Source: Massilia sp. CFBP 13721 (GTDB lineage: Bacteria; Pseudomonadota; Gammaproteobacteria; Burkholderiales; Burkholderiaceae_D). Taken from it: DNA of 64,000 nucleotides. The number at the start of each line of letters is the position of its first letter. Positions within the stretch are counted from its first letter, which is position 1. The notes under the pieces were generated by a model. The model saw nothing but the letters and a program-made list of their open reading frames with translations, ran no database searches and had not been told where the DNA came from. The position numbers and the translations under genes were made by a program. This document shows, piece after piece, positions 1-8,716 of the stretch. The stretch is from NCBI RefSeq assembly GCF_014842025.1, contig NZ_JACYUY010000010.1, positions 148,212 through 212,211 on the forward strand, written 5' to 3'.

Positions 1-255
1 GCCCATCAGGTTCGGTTCGGGATAACGGCCTTCGAGCCAGGTGCAGATGGCGCGCGTTTCGCTCAGCACGCGGCCATCGTCGAACTCCAGCGCCGGCACG
101 CGCCCGAGCGGATTTTTCGCGATGAAGCGCTCGCTGCGCTGCTCGCCGGCGAGGATGTCGACCATTTCGGTCTCGATGCCGGTGATGCCCTTCTCGAGGA
201 TGAACATGCTCACCCGGCGCGGGTTGGGCGCATGGCTGCTGATATACAGTTTCAT
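1..255 (-). CDS. Glutathione S-transferase, N-terminal part (cut by window edge)
   Basis: The minus-strand reading frame starts at an ATG at 255 and runs off the left edge, so only the first 85 residues are present. The visible part begins MKLYISSHAPNPRRVSMFIL and later contains NPLGRVPALEFDDG and LSETRAICTWLEGRYPEPN. This is the thioredoxin-fold glutathione-binding domain of the GST family, with the conserved cis-proline (VPA) and the E-T/S glutathione-contact turn. The C-terminal helical domain lies outside the window, so the GST class and substrate cannot be judged. A SD-like AGGAGACC lies just upstream of the ATG. Confidence 0.85.
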   Translation of the reverse strand, partial: MKLYISSHAPNPRRVSMFILEKGITGIETEMVDILAGEQRSERFIAKNPLGRVPALEFDDGRVLSETRAICTWLEGRYPEPNLMG

Positions 256-334
256 GAGGTCTCCTTCGGTTGTCGTTATGGCTGCCGCACCGAAGATCAT
301 AGCTGCAAACAGCTGACTGTGGCCGCCCTGCCGC

Positions 335-1873
335 CTACAGCGCCAGCGCCCCCTGGCGCGCCCCGATCCACTCGTCCAGCAGCGCCGCGCTGCCCGGCGC
401 CAGGTGCAGGCCGAGCTTGGTGCGGCGCCACAGGATGTCGGCGCTGCTGCGCGCCCATTCGTGGGCCATCAGGTAGTCGATCTCGGCCTCGTACAGACCC
501 GGCAGCACTTCCTGGCCCATGTCTTCCAGGCGACTCCTGCGCGCCAGCAGGACACCGATGCGGGTGCCGTAGGCACGCGCGTAGCGGGCGACCAGGACTG
601 GGGGCAGCCAGGGGTAGCGGGTACCCAGGCGCGCGCTCCAGCCGTCGAATTCGAGCACGCCGCGCTTGTCGGGTAGCGGGCCATACAGGTCGCCGCCCGG
701 CAGGCAGGCGTCGGCGGTCCAGGCGGGCGCGGCATGGCCGAGCGCACCCGCGACCCAGTCGACCGCCTGCTCGGCCAGCTTGCGGCTGGTGGTGATCTTG
801 CCGCCGAAAACAGACAGCAGCGGCGCCCCGGCCATGTCCGGCTCGAGACGAAAGTCACGCGTGGCCGCCGCCGCGCTGGCGGCCTCGTCTTCCACCAGCG
901 GACGCACGCCGGCGTAGCTCCACAACACGTCGTCCGGGGTGATGGCACGCCTGAAATAGCGGTTCGCCAGCTGGCACAGGTACAGCGTCTCCTCGGCGCT
1001 GATCGCCACCTTGTCGAGTTCGCCCCGGTAGTCGACGTCGGTGGTGCCGACCAGGGTGAACGCCCCTTCGTAGGGCATTGCGAAGACGATGCGCCCGTCC
1101 GGATGCTGGAAAATGTAGGCGTGCGGATGGTCGAACAGGCGCGGCACGACGATGTGGCTGCCCTTGATCAGGCGCAGCGCGCGCCCGCCCGGGGTATTGG
1201 TCGCACCATGCAGGAAGCGCGCCGCCCAGGGGCCGGCGGCATTCACCAGGCAGCGCGCCTGGACGTGCACATGCCGTCCCTGTCCCTCCAGCGTCGTGCT
1301 CCAGCCGTCCGGCTGGCGCTGCAGCGCGCCGCAGCGGGAATGGGTCAGGATCACAGCGCCGCGCTCGTGGGCGTCGAGCGCATTGAGCACCACCAGGCGC
1401 GCGTCGTCGACCCAGCCGTCGGAATACATGAAACCCTGCGTGAATTGCGGCAGCAGCGGCGCGCCGGCCGGGTGGCTGCGCAGGTCGAGCCCGTGCGAAC
1501 CCGGCAGGAATTCGCGCCGCGCCAGGCGGTCGTAGAGGAACAAGCCGGCGCGGATCAGCCAGGCGGGACGCGCACCTTTATCGTGGGGCATCACGAAGCG
1601 CAGCGGACGCATGATGTGCGGCGCCGAGCGCAGCAGCGTTTCGCGCTCGATCAGGGCCTTGCGCACCAGGCCGAATTTGTAATGCTCGAGGTAGCGCAGG
1701 CCGCCGTGGATCAGTTTGCTCGACGCCGACGAGGTATGCTGGGCCAGGTCGTCCTTCTCGCACAGCACCACGCGCAGTCTTCGCCCGGCCGCGTCGCGCG
1801 CGATCGCCGCGCCGTTGATGCCGCCGCCGACGATCAGTACATCGCATTCGAACCGCTTGACCAGGTCATCCAC
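335..1873 (-). CDS. glpD: Glycerol-3-phosphate dehydrogenase (FAD, GlpD)
   Basis: Aerobic glycerol-3-phosphate dehydrogenase oxidises sn-glycerol-3-phosphate to dihydroxyacetone phosphate and passes electrons to quinone at the inner membrane. The Rossmann FAD motif (DVLIVGGGINGAAIARDAAG) lies at the N-terminus, followed by HTSSASSKLIHGGLRYLE, typical of the family. The C-terminal DAO_C region ends in a WRRTKLGLHL motif. I place the start at the GTG at 1873 because GGAGG sits seven bases upstream and the resulting 512 residues match the usual GlpD length. An open frame continues to a TTG at 1945 but has no comparable ribosome site. No glpK or glpF is adjacent, so the gene appears to stand alone here. 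Confidence 0.93.
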   Translation of the reverse strand: MDDLVKRFECDVLIVGGGINGAAIARDAAGRRLRVVLCEKDDLAQHTSSASSKLIHGGLRYLEHYKFGLVRKALIERETLLRSAPHIMRPLRFVMPHDKGARPAWLIRAGLFLYDRLARREFLPGSHGLDLRSHPAGAPLLPQFTQGFMYSDGWVDDARLVVLNALDAHERGAVILTHSRCGALQRQPDGWSTTLEGQGRHVHVQARCLVNAAGPWAARFLHGATNTPGGRALRLIKGSHIVVPRLFDHPHAYIFQHPDGRIVFAMPYEGAFTLVGTTDVDYRGELDKVAISAEETLYLCQLANRYFRRAITPDDVLWSYAGVRPLVEDEAASAAAATRDFRLEPDMAGAPLLSVFGGKITTSRKLAEQAVDWVAGALGHAAPAWTADACLPGGDLYGPLPDKRGVLEFDGWSARLGTRYPWLPPVLVARYARAYGTRIGVLLARRSRLEDMGQEVLPGLYEAEIDYLMAHEWARSSADILWRRTKLGLHLAPGSAALLDEWIGARQGALAL

Positions 1874-2051
1874 GGCGCTTCCTCCGGAAAAAGCAAACCG
1901 GTCCAGTGTATGCTGCCCCGATTGCGCCATGTTCGCATGGATCAAGGCGGCCGGCGCTGAAATCCGGCACGCGTCCAGGCTTGGCGGGCGCGGCCGTCCA
2001 CCCCGCCCCCTGTAGAATTGGCGTCATGACCACGATCACCGATCCTCGCTG

Positions 2052-2684
2052 ATGGCGCGGCAACGCGCCTGGGTACGCATGCCCTCGGGCAAGCGCCTGG
2101 ACTTGCTCAACCCCACCCCCTTCGACTGGGACGACGCCGACCTCGCCCTCGGCCTGGCGCGCACCTACCGCTGGGGCGGCCATTCGGCCTGGCCGCTGCC
2201 GCTCTCGGTCGCCCAGCACTCGATCACGGTGATGCTGCTGCAGCGCGCGGAGATGAAAGGACGGGTCGCGCCGCTGCACGAGCTGCGCGAACTGCTGCAC
2301 GATGCCGAGGAAGGCTTGCTCGGCTTCGACGCGCTCTCGGTCATCAAGCCCTTCCTCGGCGACGGTTTTCGCGAACTGTCGAAACGCCTCGAACACGCGG
2401 TCTTCCTGCGCTATGGCCTGCCCTCGTGGACGCCAACCGAACATGCCCGCCACAAACGCGCCGACCGCCTGGCCGCCGCCAGCGAAGCCGTGCACGTGGC
2501 CGGCTGGTCGCGCGAGGAAGTGCGCCGCACCCTCAAGATCCAGGCCGCGGTGCTGCAGGACGATCCGCTGGCGGCGGTGTACGGCTGCGCGCCCTGGGAA
2601 CCGTGGCCGCCGGCGCTGGCCTGCGAACGCTTCCTGGTCGAACTCGACCGCTTGAAAGCGGCCGTCGGGCGGGCAGGCACATGA
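2052..2684 (+). CDS. HD-domain phosphohydrolase (YfbR-like)
   Basis: A 210-residue protein with the metal-binding residues of the HD superfamily: a first His in SVAQHS (residue 56) and the HD pair in LLHDAEEG (residues 83-84). This pattern resembles the YfbR/5'-deoxynucleotidase and HD-phosphohydrolase group, which acts on nucleotides or related phosphoesters; the substrate is not deducible. The start ATG overlaps the stop of an eight-codon open frame at 2026-2052 (TGATG), and a TAGAAT -10-like box sits at 2013. The short frame may be a translationally coupled leader, or the overlap may be chance. The gene is divergent from glpD. Confidence 0.75.
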   Translation: MARQRAWVRMPSGKRLDLLNPTPFDWDDADLALGLARTYRWGGHSAWPLPLSVAQHSITVMLLQRAEMKGRVAPLHELRELLHDAEEGLLGFDALSVIKPFLGDGFRELSKRLEHAVFLRYGLPSWTPTEHARHKRADRLAAASEAVHVAGWSREEVRRTLKIQAAVLQDDPLAAVYGCAPWEPWPPALACERFLVELDRLKAAVGRAGT

Positions 2685-2850
2685 GGGCGCCGGCTTGTCA
2701 TACCGCGGTCACGGCGGTGGCAGATACTGCGAAAGCGGCCATCGTTTAGTTGTTGCTATTTCGCTCAGTACCGGCCTTGGGCGCCGATGGCGACCGGCTT
2801 GAGCAATCGCAAACATCGATAGCTAAGCCATTGATTTTTCTAAGTTTACA

Positions 2851-2987
2851 TCGATATCCACAAGAAATGTGGATAACTATGTGGACAAGCACCTCTTGAC
2901 AAGCCGCAAGCGCAGTATTGATGCGGGTTTCAACAAAATGCCCAATCTACAGGCAGAAATCGAGTCCTTTAAAATCAATGGCTTGCA
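2851..2987. repeat. DnaA-box-bearing intergenic repeat, copy A
   Basis: This segment is collinear with 5338-5473. Matching blocks recur at a constant offset of 2,486-2,487 bases: TATCCACA (2855), a TGTGGATAA block (2868), a TGTGGA block, CTTGAC (2895), TTTCAACAA (2928) and AAATCAATG (2972). The TGTGGATAA at 2868-2876 is a perfect reverse-strand DnaA box, and two weaker boxes flank it within 30 bp. The rest of the 395-bp gap between the HD gene and the helicase shows no gene. The GC content is clearly lower than in the neighbouring genes. Confidence 0.7.
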
Positions 2988-3079
2988 CGCCATGTGGTTT
3001 GGTGAACGGACTCAGCATCAGAAGATTCCTACAAACTCCTACAACGGGGGATAAGTCGTCATTACACGCCCCTGACTCA

Positions 3080-5160
3080 TCATTTCCACGCATTGCGCGC
3101 GCGGTCGCGCACCAGCATCCGCACGCTGTCCGGCATCGGCTTTTTCGATTTCGCCGTGTCGGCGGTGATCCAGACGCATTCCTCGAAATGCTTGAGCATG
3201 GCCGGCGTGACGAAGCGGGACCGCGCCGCATATACGTGGCGGTCGCCCATCTGCGCCTGCTGCTTGATGAAGAAGCGGTTCGGCACCACCAGGTGCAGGT
3301 GTTCCTTGGCGCGCGTCATCGCCACATACAGCAGGCGCCGCTCTTCCTCGATCTCTTCCGCGCTGCCGGTGCTCATGTCCGAGGGGATGCAGCCGTCGAC
3401 CACGTTCAGCACGTGCACCGTTTTCCATTCCTGGCCCTTGGACGAGTGGATCGTCGACAGGATCAGGTAATCCTCGTCGAGCAGGGGCGGGCCGGCGCGG
3501 TCGCTGGTCGCCTCGGGCGGGTCGAGCGTGATCTCGGCCAGGAAGCTTTCGCGGGTGCCGTGGCCGCCCGCCAGCGCGGCCAGCTGGGCGACGTCGGCCG
3601 CGCGCACCGCGGCGTCGTCGTGCAGGCGTTCGAGGTGCGGGAGGTACCAGTCGCGCACCAGTTCGATGTCGGCCGGCCAGCGCAGCCCCGGCGTGCGCAG
3701 CCTGCGGTACAGGGTGACGAATGCCTGCCAGTCGCCTTGGGCTTTCGACGGCGCCGCAAAGGCCTCGACCGCGTCCAGCGCTTCCGGCGCCTCGGCCACC
3801 GCGTCGAGCAGGCGCGTGGCCGTGGCCGGGCCGATCCCGGGAATCAGTTGCAGCACCCGGAAACCGGCCATCCGTCCGTTCGGGTTCTGGGCAAAGCGCA
3901 GCACCGCCAGCACGTCCTTGATGTGCGCGGCTTCCAGGAACTTCAGGCCGCCGAATTTCACGAACGGGATATTGCGGCGCATGAGTTCGAGTTCGAGCGC
4001 CGCGCTGTGGCTGGCGGCGCGAAACAGCACCGCCTGGGTGGTGAGCTTGATGCCCGCTTCGCGCTGTTCGAGAATGCGGTTGCAGACCCAGCGCGCCTGC
4101 TCGGCCTCGTCCGGAATCAGGACCAGCTGCGGCAGGCTGCTGGCCACCTTGTCGGTCCACAGCGTCTTGGCATGGCGCTCGAGCGCGGCGGCGATCACGG
4201 CATTCGAGGCGTCCAGGATCGGCTGGGTCGAGCGGTAGTTGCGGTCGAGCGTGATGACCCGCGCCGGCTGCGAGAACTGGCCGGGAAAATCGAGGATGTT
4301 GCGCACCGTCGCGCCGCGGAAGGAATAGATCGACTGGGCGTCGTCGCCGACCACCATCACGCCCTCGCCGCCCGGCTTCATGCCGGTGATGATCGCCGCC
4401 TGCAGGCGGTTGGTGTCCTGGTATTCGTCGACCAGCACGTGGTCGAACAGGCTGCCGATTTCCGGCCCCAGTTCGGGGTCGGCCGCCATCTCGGCCCAGA
4501 ACAGCAGCAGGTCGTCGTAGTCGAGCACGTTCTGCTCCTGCTTGGCGTCGACGTAGGCCCCGAACAGGCGTTTCAGTTCCGCTTCCCACTCGCAGCACCA
4601 CGGAAAAGTGCTCTGCAAGACCAGGTCGAGCGGCTCGCGCGAATTGACGACGCGCGAATAGATCGACAGGCACGTGCCTTTCAAGGGGAAGCGCTTGGCC
4701 GTCTGGGTCAGCCCGATCTCGTGGCGCACCAGCCCCATCAGGTCTTCGGAATCGCCGCGGTCATGGATCGTGAACGATTCGTCGAGGCCGATGCGGCCCG
4801 AGAATTCGCGCAGCAGGCGCGCGCCGATGCTGTGGAAGGTGCCGGCCCAGGCAGCGTGGCCGCGCCTTCGGTGCGTCCGCCCATGATTCGCTGCAGTACG
4901 TTGCCGGCGCGCTGGGTCATCTCGTTGGCGGCGCGGCGCGAAAAGGTCAGCAGCAGGATGCGCTGCGGATCGGCGCCATCCATGATCAGGCGCGCCACCC
5001 GGTGCGCCAGCGTATTCGTCTTGCCCGAGCCGGCGCCCGCCACCACAAGCAGGGGCCGGCTGGCGGGCGCGCCGACGTCGTGCTCGACCGCAGCGCGCTG
5101 TTCGGGATTCAGGCTGGCGAAAGGATCGTCGACAGGAGGCGCAAGCGTGGCAGCAGACAT
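3080..5160 (-). pseudogene. UvrD/Rep/PcrA-family ATP-dependent DNA helicase, frameshifted
   Basis: Superfamily 1 DNA helicase of about 690 residues, split over two frames. From the ATG at 5160 the first frame carries the Q-motif region ([12 protein letters not shown]), Walker A ([13 protein letters not shown]) and motif Ia ([15 protein letters not shown]). After ATLP the protein continues in another frame with [18 protein letters not shown], so one base (probably a C) is missing near 4849-4851. All later motifs are intact: DEYQDTN (Walker B), GDDAQSIYSFRGA, STIHSSKGQEWK and EEERRLLYVAMTRAKEHL. Because everything downstream of the break is well preserved, a sequencing error or a very recent mutation is as likely as true loss. 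Both flanks carry copies of the same DnaA-box repeat. Confidence 0.85.
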
Positions 5161-5337
5161 AAAGAGAGTAGCAACATGGGAACAGCGCCACTGTACATTT
5201 GTCCAGTAAGGCTCTGCAAGTGCCTTTTGCACCTGCCAAGCGCTGCCCTGTCGCAAAAAGGTCGCACCGGCGTCGGGCCGAGTTCGCGTAGTACACAACA
5301 CGTGTGTGCTAAGTAGCCGTAACTAAAGAACTTTTCC

Positions 5338-5473
5338 AGATATCCACAAAGTCTGTGAATAACTTTGTGGAAAAGACAGGGCTTGACAGCCTGAAATGCC
5401 CTCCGCAGGCGGCTTTCAACAACTTGCCCATTCGACGGGCAAGCGTGAATTCACTAGAAATCAATGACTTGCG
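5338..5473. repeat. DnaA-box-bearing intergenic repeat, copy B
   Basis: Second copy of the segment at 2851-2987, in the same orientation and with the same internal spacing (TATCCACA to AAATCAATG is 117 bases in both). It carries TGTGAATAA at 5354-5362 (reverse of TTATTCACA, which fits the relaxed DnaA consensus), TATCCACA at 5341 and TGTGGAAAA at about 5366. The 440-bp gap between the helicase start and the next small gene holds no other recognisable feature. Confidence 0.7.
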
Positions 5474-5602
5474 AGATCATGTGCAGTGCCAAACTTGGCT
5501 GCGCGAAAGATAAGAAAAAGAAATTAATGTGTATAAGCGCCAGTGGCACAGCGCAACAAAAATAACGCTTTGATATCGGAAAACGCTGACCTCTGGAAAC
5601 TT

Positions 5603-5818
5603 TCAAGAAACCGAGCGCCGCCGGTGCGGCTCAAGCAAAACCCGTTCGATGACGTGCCCACGAATATCGCGCGTACGCAGGTATTCGACTGCGGACATGG
5701 TGTTGCTGCTGCCCTGCACCGCGATGCCGGCATCGACGATCACGCGGCGGCGTACGTCGGTCCGTGCTTCCTCGGTGGCTGGTAGCAGGGCTGCTGCCGC
5801 GCATTCAACGTTTTTCAT
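5603..5818 (-). CDS. Small hypothetical protein (71 residues)
   Basis: I do not recognise this family. The frame starts at ATG 5818 with a GAGG ribosome site eight bases upstream and encodes 71 residues, ending in LLEPHRRRSVS. The middle (VDAGIAVQGSSNTMSAVEYL) has a pattern that looks like a short beta-alpha unit. There is no signal peptide or membrane segment. It stands alone between two non-coding stretches. The good ribosome site supports it being real, but its size and lack of a known domain keep confidence moderate. Confidence 0.5.
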   Translation of the reverse strand: MKNVECAAAALLPATEEARTDVRRRVIVDAGIAVQGSSNTMSAVEYLRTRDIRGHVIERVLLEPHRRRSVS

Positions 5819-6037
5819 TGTGACCTCGTCCCGTCGGGTTGATGTTTTTGCCCTGAGAAGTATTCCTCAAACCGGTTGGATGTCAATGTCAACTTCCTAT
5901 CGAAAACATCAAATAGTTGTACAGACGCGTTCGCTGGTTTGGGCGTCCGCTGCGACTCAGTTGGCAACGCAAGCGGGCGCCGCCTTCCCGACGGTTGGCC
6001 TAGAATCGCCTGCACTCCAACCACTTGCGAGGCCTCC

Positions 6038-6214
6038 ATGAGCACGACTCCCGAACCCGACCTGAACCCCGGCGACGAAGCAACTCCCGGCACGCCCGGC
6101 GCCGGCGAAGACGTCTGCGAAGCCTGCGCCGGCAGCGGCAAACTGGCCGACGGCAAATCCTGTCCGCAATGCGGCGGCAGCGGACGCGTCATGCGCGGGA
6201 TTGGCGGCGGTTAA
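6038..6214 (+). CDS. Small CxxCxGxG zinc-finger protein
   Basis: A 58-residue protein with an acidic, proline-rich N-terminus followed by two CxxCxGxG units, CEACAGSGK and CPQCGGSGR. These are the zinc-binding half-sites seen in the DnaJ cysteine-rich domain and in small BSD/HypA-like accessory proteins. Two half-sites can bind one zinc ion. No J-domain is present, so it is not DnaJ. The start ATG at 6038 has GAGG just upstream. Its role is unknown; a structural or chaperone-accessory role is only a guess. Confidence 0.7.
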   Translation: MSTTPEPDLNPGDEATPGTPGAGEDVCEACAGSGKLADGKSCPQCGGSGRVMRGIGGG

Positions 6215-6399
6215 GCCAGGTCCGCAGGCACGCCTGCAGGGTACGCGCCGATCATGACGGCGGCGTGACGGCGGCGTAACGACGCGCCGGGCGGGCGCCA
6301 TCAGGCCCGCCCCGGCCATGTATGCACCCGAGCCCGGCACACGGCTTGTCGAACTGGCATACTTGCAGCATCGACCATCCTGACGAACCGGAGTCCTCC

Positions 6400-7239
6400 A
6401 TGCTTACTCTTCTCGGCGAACACGCCTGTTTCGGCGGCGTCCAGCGCTTCTACCAGCACGACTCGAGCGCCATCGGCCTGCCGATGCGCTTTTCGATCTA
6501 CCTGCCGCCCGGCTTCGAGGCCAAAGGGCTGCCGGTGCTGTTCTACCTCGCCGGCCTGACCTGCACCGAAGAGACCTTCGCCATCAAGGGCGGCGCCCAG
6601 CGCGTGGCGGCCGAGGAAGGCCTGGCGCTGGTCATGCCCGACACCAGCCCGCGCGGCGCGAATGTCGCCGGCGAAACCGACAGCTGGGACTTCGGCGTGG
6701 GCGCCGGTTTCTACGTCGACGCGACGCAAGCGCCGTGGTCGCGGCATTACCGCATGTACAGCTACATCCTCGAACTGCGCGAACTGGTGTTGCGCGAATT
6801 CGGCCTCGACGCCGAACGCTGCGGCATCTTCGGCCATTCGATGGGCGGACACGGCGCGCTGGTGCTAGCCCTGCGCAACCCCACGCTGTTCCGCTCGGTC
6901 TCGGCCTTTGCCCCGATCGCCGCCCCGACCCGCTGCCCCTGGGGCGACAAGGCCTTTTCGGGCTACCTCGGTCCGGACAAGGCCAGCTGGAATGCGTACG
7001 ACGCCACCGAACTGGTGGCATCCGGCCCGGTGCGCTTCCCCCAGGGCATCCTGGTCGACCAGGGCCTGGCCGACAAATTCCTGGCCGAGCAGCTCAATCC
7101 GGACGCCTTCGAAGCGGCCTGCGCCGAGGCCGGCCAGCCGGTCACCCTGCGCCGCCACGCGGGCTACGACCATGGTTATTACTTCATCTCGACCTTTGTC
7201 GAGGAACACCTGCGCCTGCACCGCCGCCAGCTCGGCTGA
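6400..7239 (+). CDS. fghA: S-formylglutathione hydrolase
   Basis: Hydrolyses S-formylglutathione to formate and glutathione, the last step of glutathione-dependent formaldehyde detoxification in the cytoplasm. The 279-residue length is typical. The esterase-D alpha/beta-hydrolase fold is shown by YLAGLTCTEETF, the nucleophile elbow GHSMGG (Ser147), an acid in the DQGLADKF segment and the catalytic His in AGYDHGYYF (His258). The start at 6400 has GGAG seven bases upstream. The usual partner, glutathione-dependent formaldehyde dehydrogenase, is not adjacent. The product formate could feed the formate dehydrogenase encoded further right, but that link is inference. Confidence 0.93.
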   Translation: MLTLLGEHACFGGVQRFYQHDSSAIGLPMRFSIYLPPGFEAKGLPVLFYLAGLTCTEETFAIKGGAQRVAAEEGLALVMPDTSPRGANVAGETDSWDFGVGAGFYVDATQAPWSRHYRMYSYILELRELVLREFGLDAERCGIFGHSMGGHGALVLALRNPTLFRSVSAFAPIAAPTRCPWGDKAFSGYLGPDKASWNAYDATELVASGPVRFPQGILVDQGLADKFLAEQLNPDAFEAACAEAGQPVTLRRHAGYDHGYYFISTFVEEHLRLHRRQLG

Positions 7240-7350
7240 GGCGCATCTTGTCTCTCTGACCGCCGGAATCGCCCACGGTTCCGGCCGGTCGCATCGTTTC
7301 TGCCATAGCGCAAACCGCTTTTCCCGCGCGTCCGCGCAGCCTCTTCCCGA

Positions 7351-7382
7351 CCCTTGAAAATGCCCCGGCCCTGCCCTATAAA
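7351..7382 (+). promoter_or_regulatory. Sigma-32 (heat-shock) type promoter before hsp20
   Basis: CCCTTGAAAA at 7351-7360 is followed by 13 bases and then CCCTATAAA at 7374-7382. This closely matches the RpoH consensus (CTTGAA, 13-15 bases, CCCCATnTA). It lies about 50 bases before the hsp20 start. Upstream, 7258-7290 can fold into a GC hairpin that may end fghA transcription. Confidence 0.6.
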
Positions 7383-7432
7383 TCAGGTGCGGCGCCATGC
7401 CGCGCATTCATCGTGAAGAAAGGAGGCTCACC

Positions 7433-7888
7433 ATGAATCTCGTCAGAAGGGGCACGTACCGTCCCGGCATGGCCGAAGACGGGTTCGGTCGTCTTGTCGA
7501 CACCATGTTCGAGGACTTTTTCGCACCCCTGGCCATCAATGGGCGCCGCCTCGACGACGGCGCCAGCATCCCGCGGCTCGACCTGCGCGAAACCGAACAG
7601 GCCTATGAAATCCAGGCCGACATGCCGGGCGTCCAGAAGGAAGACCTGAAGGTCGCCATCGACCACCAGCGCATCACGATCGAAGGAGAATGCCGTAAGG
7701 CAAACGAGCGGCGCGATGGCGAAAACGTGGTGTATTCTGAACGCTCAGCACGCAAGTTCATGCGCAGCTTCAGCCTGCCTTCCGAGGTCGACGATGCAGC
7801 CGCGCAAGCCAGGCTGGAAAACGGTGTGCTGCACCTGACGCTGCCCAAGCGGCAAGGCGGAACGGCGCGGCGGATCGACATCCAGTAA
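7433..7888 (+). CDS. Hsp20/alpha-crystallin small heat-shock protein
   Basis: ATP-independent holdase chaperone of 151 residues. The alpha-crystallin domain spans roughly residues 40-150, with PRLDLRETEQAYEIQADMPG at its start and the family signature in the last strands (ARLENGVLHLTLPK, containing the A-x-x-x-n-GvL motif). The C-terminal tail is short and lacks a clear I-x-I motif. The ATG at 7433 is chosen because AGGAGG lies six bases upstream; an in-frame ATG at 7397 has no such site. A sigma-32-like promoter precedes it. It begins a co-directional group with the phosphoribosyltransferase, SRPBCC and erythromycin-esterase genes. Confidence 0.93.
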   Translation: MNLVRRGTYRPGMAEDGFGRLVDTMFEDFFAPLAINGRRLDDGASIPRLDLRETEQAYEIQADMPGVQKEDLKVAIDHQRITIEGECRKANERRDGENVVYSERSARKFMRSFSLPSEVDDAAAQARLENGVLHLTLPKRQGGTARRIDIQ

Positions 7889-7930
7889 GCGGCCAGTGCC
7901 GCGCTGCGAACGGGTGCGCCAGACAACAGG

Positions 7931-7959
7931 GGCAGGCCGGGCCGCAAGCCGGGCCTGCC
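7931..7959 (+). terminator. Strong hairpin between hsp20 and the phosphoribosyltransferase gene
   Basis: GGCAGGCC at 7931 and its complement GGCCTGCC at 7952 form a GC-rich stem around a short loop. No T-run follows, so it may be an attenuator, an mRNA-stabilising hairpin or simply a Rho-dependent end rather than a classical terminator. Confidence 0.35.
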
Positions 7960-7975
7960 TCCGGAATGGACCGCG

Positions 7976-8653
7976 ATGGCCGAGTTTCGCCGATTCAGGA
8001 ACCGCGCGCAGGCCGGCAAGCTGCTTGCAAAGGCACTTGGCGCCTACGCGCACCAGCCTGGCGCAATCGTGCTGGCCTTGCCGCGCGGCGGCGTGCCGGT
8101 CGCGTTCGCGGTGGCAATGACGCTCGGGCTCGCGCTCGACATCCTGCTCGTGCGCAAGCTGGGCTTGCCCGGCCAGCCCGAGTACGCCATCGGCGCCGTC
8201 GGCAGCGGCGGTGTGCGGGTATTGCAGCCGGGTGTGCCGGGGTTGATGGGCGTCACGCGGGAACAGGTCGAGGCGATCGCCGCGCGCGAGCTGCTCGAAA
8301 TCGAGCGGCGCACCCGCCTCTACCGGCACGAGCGGGCGCCGGCGGTGCTGGCAGGCCGCGACGTGATCATCGTCGACGATGGCATTGCCACCGGCTCGAC
8401 GATGCAGGCCGCGGTCGAGGTCGCGCGCGGGCATGACGCCCGGCGCGTGGTCGTGGCTGCGCCGGTGGCGCCGCCCGACACGCTGGCGGCGCTGGCGCCG
8501 CTGGCCGACGAAGTTGCATGCCTGGCTGCGCCGCCTTTTTTCCGGGCGGTCAGCCAGTGGTACGAAACGTTCGATCAGACGAGCGACGAGGAAGTGCAGC
8601 AATTGCTGACAATGGCCTGGCGGGCCGAAGCGGACCGCCGGCAACTTATTTAA
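7976..8653 (+). CDS. Phosphoribosyltransferase-fold protein
   Basis: A 225-residue type I phosphoribosyltransferase-fold protein. The PRPP-binding loop is VIIVDDGIATGSTM (residues 130-143), where two acidic residues and the TGST phosphate loop are complete. The N-terminal ALPRGGVPVA loop and LVRKLG segment are typical of the predicted PRTase group found with stress proteins, not of Apt, Hpt or PyrE. The acceptor base is unknown. It sits between hsp20 and the SRPBCC gene and is followed two genes later by an erythromycin-esterase-family gene. Confidence 0.85.
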   Translation: MAEFRRFRNRAQAGKLLAKALGAYAHQPGAIVLALPRGGVPVAFAVAMTLGLALDILLVRKLGLPGQPEYAIGAVGSGGVRVLQPGVPGLMGVTREQVEAIAARELLEIERRTRLYRHERAPAVLAGRDVIIVDDGIATGSTMQAAVEVARGHDARRVVVAAPVAPPDTLAALAPLADEVACLAAPPFFRAVSQWYETFDQTSDEEVQQLLTMAWRAEADRRQLI

Positions 8654-8716
8654 TTGCGATAACGAGTCAACCGCGGTCATCGCGGCAACCCGACAACCCG
8701 ACAGAGAGGACGAAAC

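Noticed and set aside
2918..5209. Long plus-strand open frame across the helicase gene
   Set aside because: It lies opposite the helicase, whose motifs are clear on the minus strand. In GC-rich DNA, antisense frames stay open by codon bias. The translation has no recognisable domain.
2851..5473. A chromosomal replication origin
   Set aside because: DnaA boxes are present, but there is no dnaA, dnaN or gidA neighbour, no AT-rich unwinding tract, and the segment occurs twice. A dispersed repeat is the better reading.
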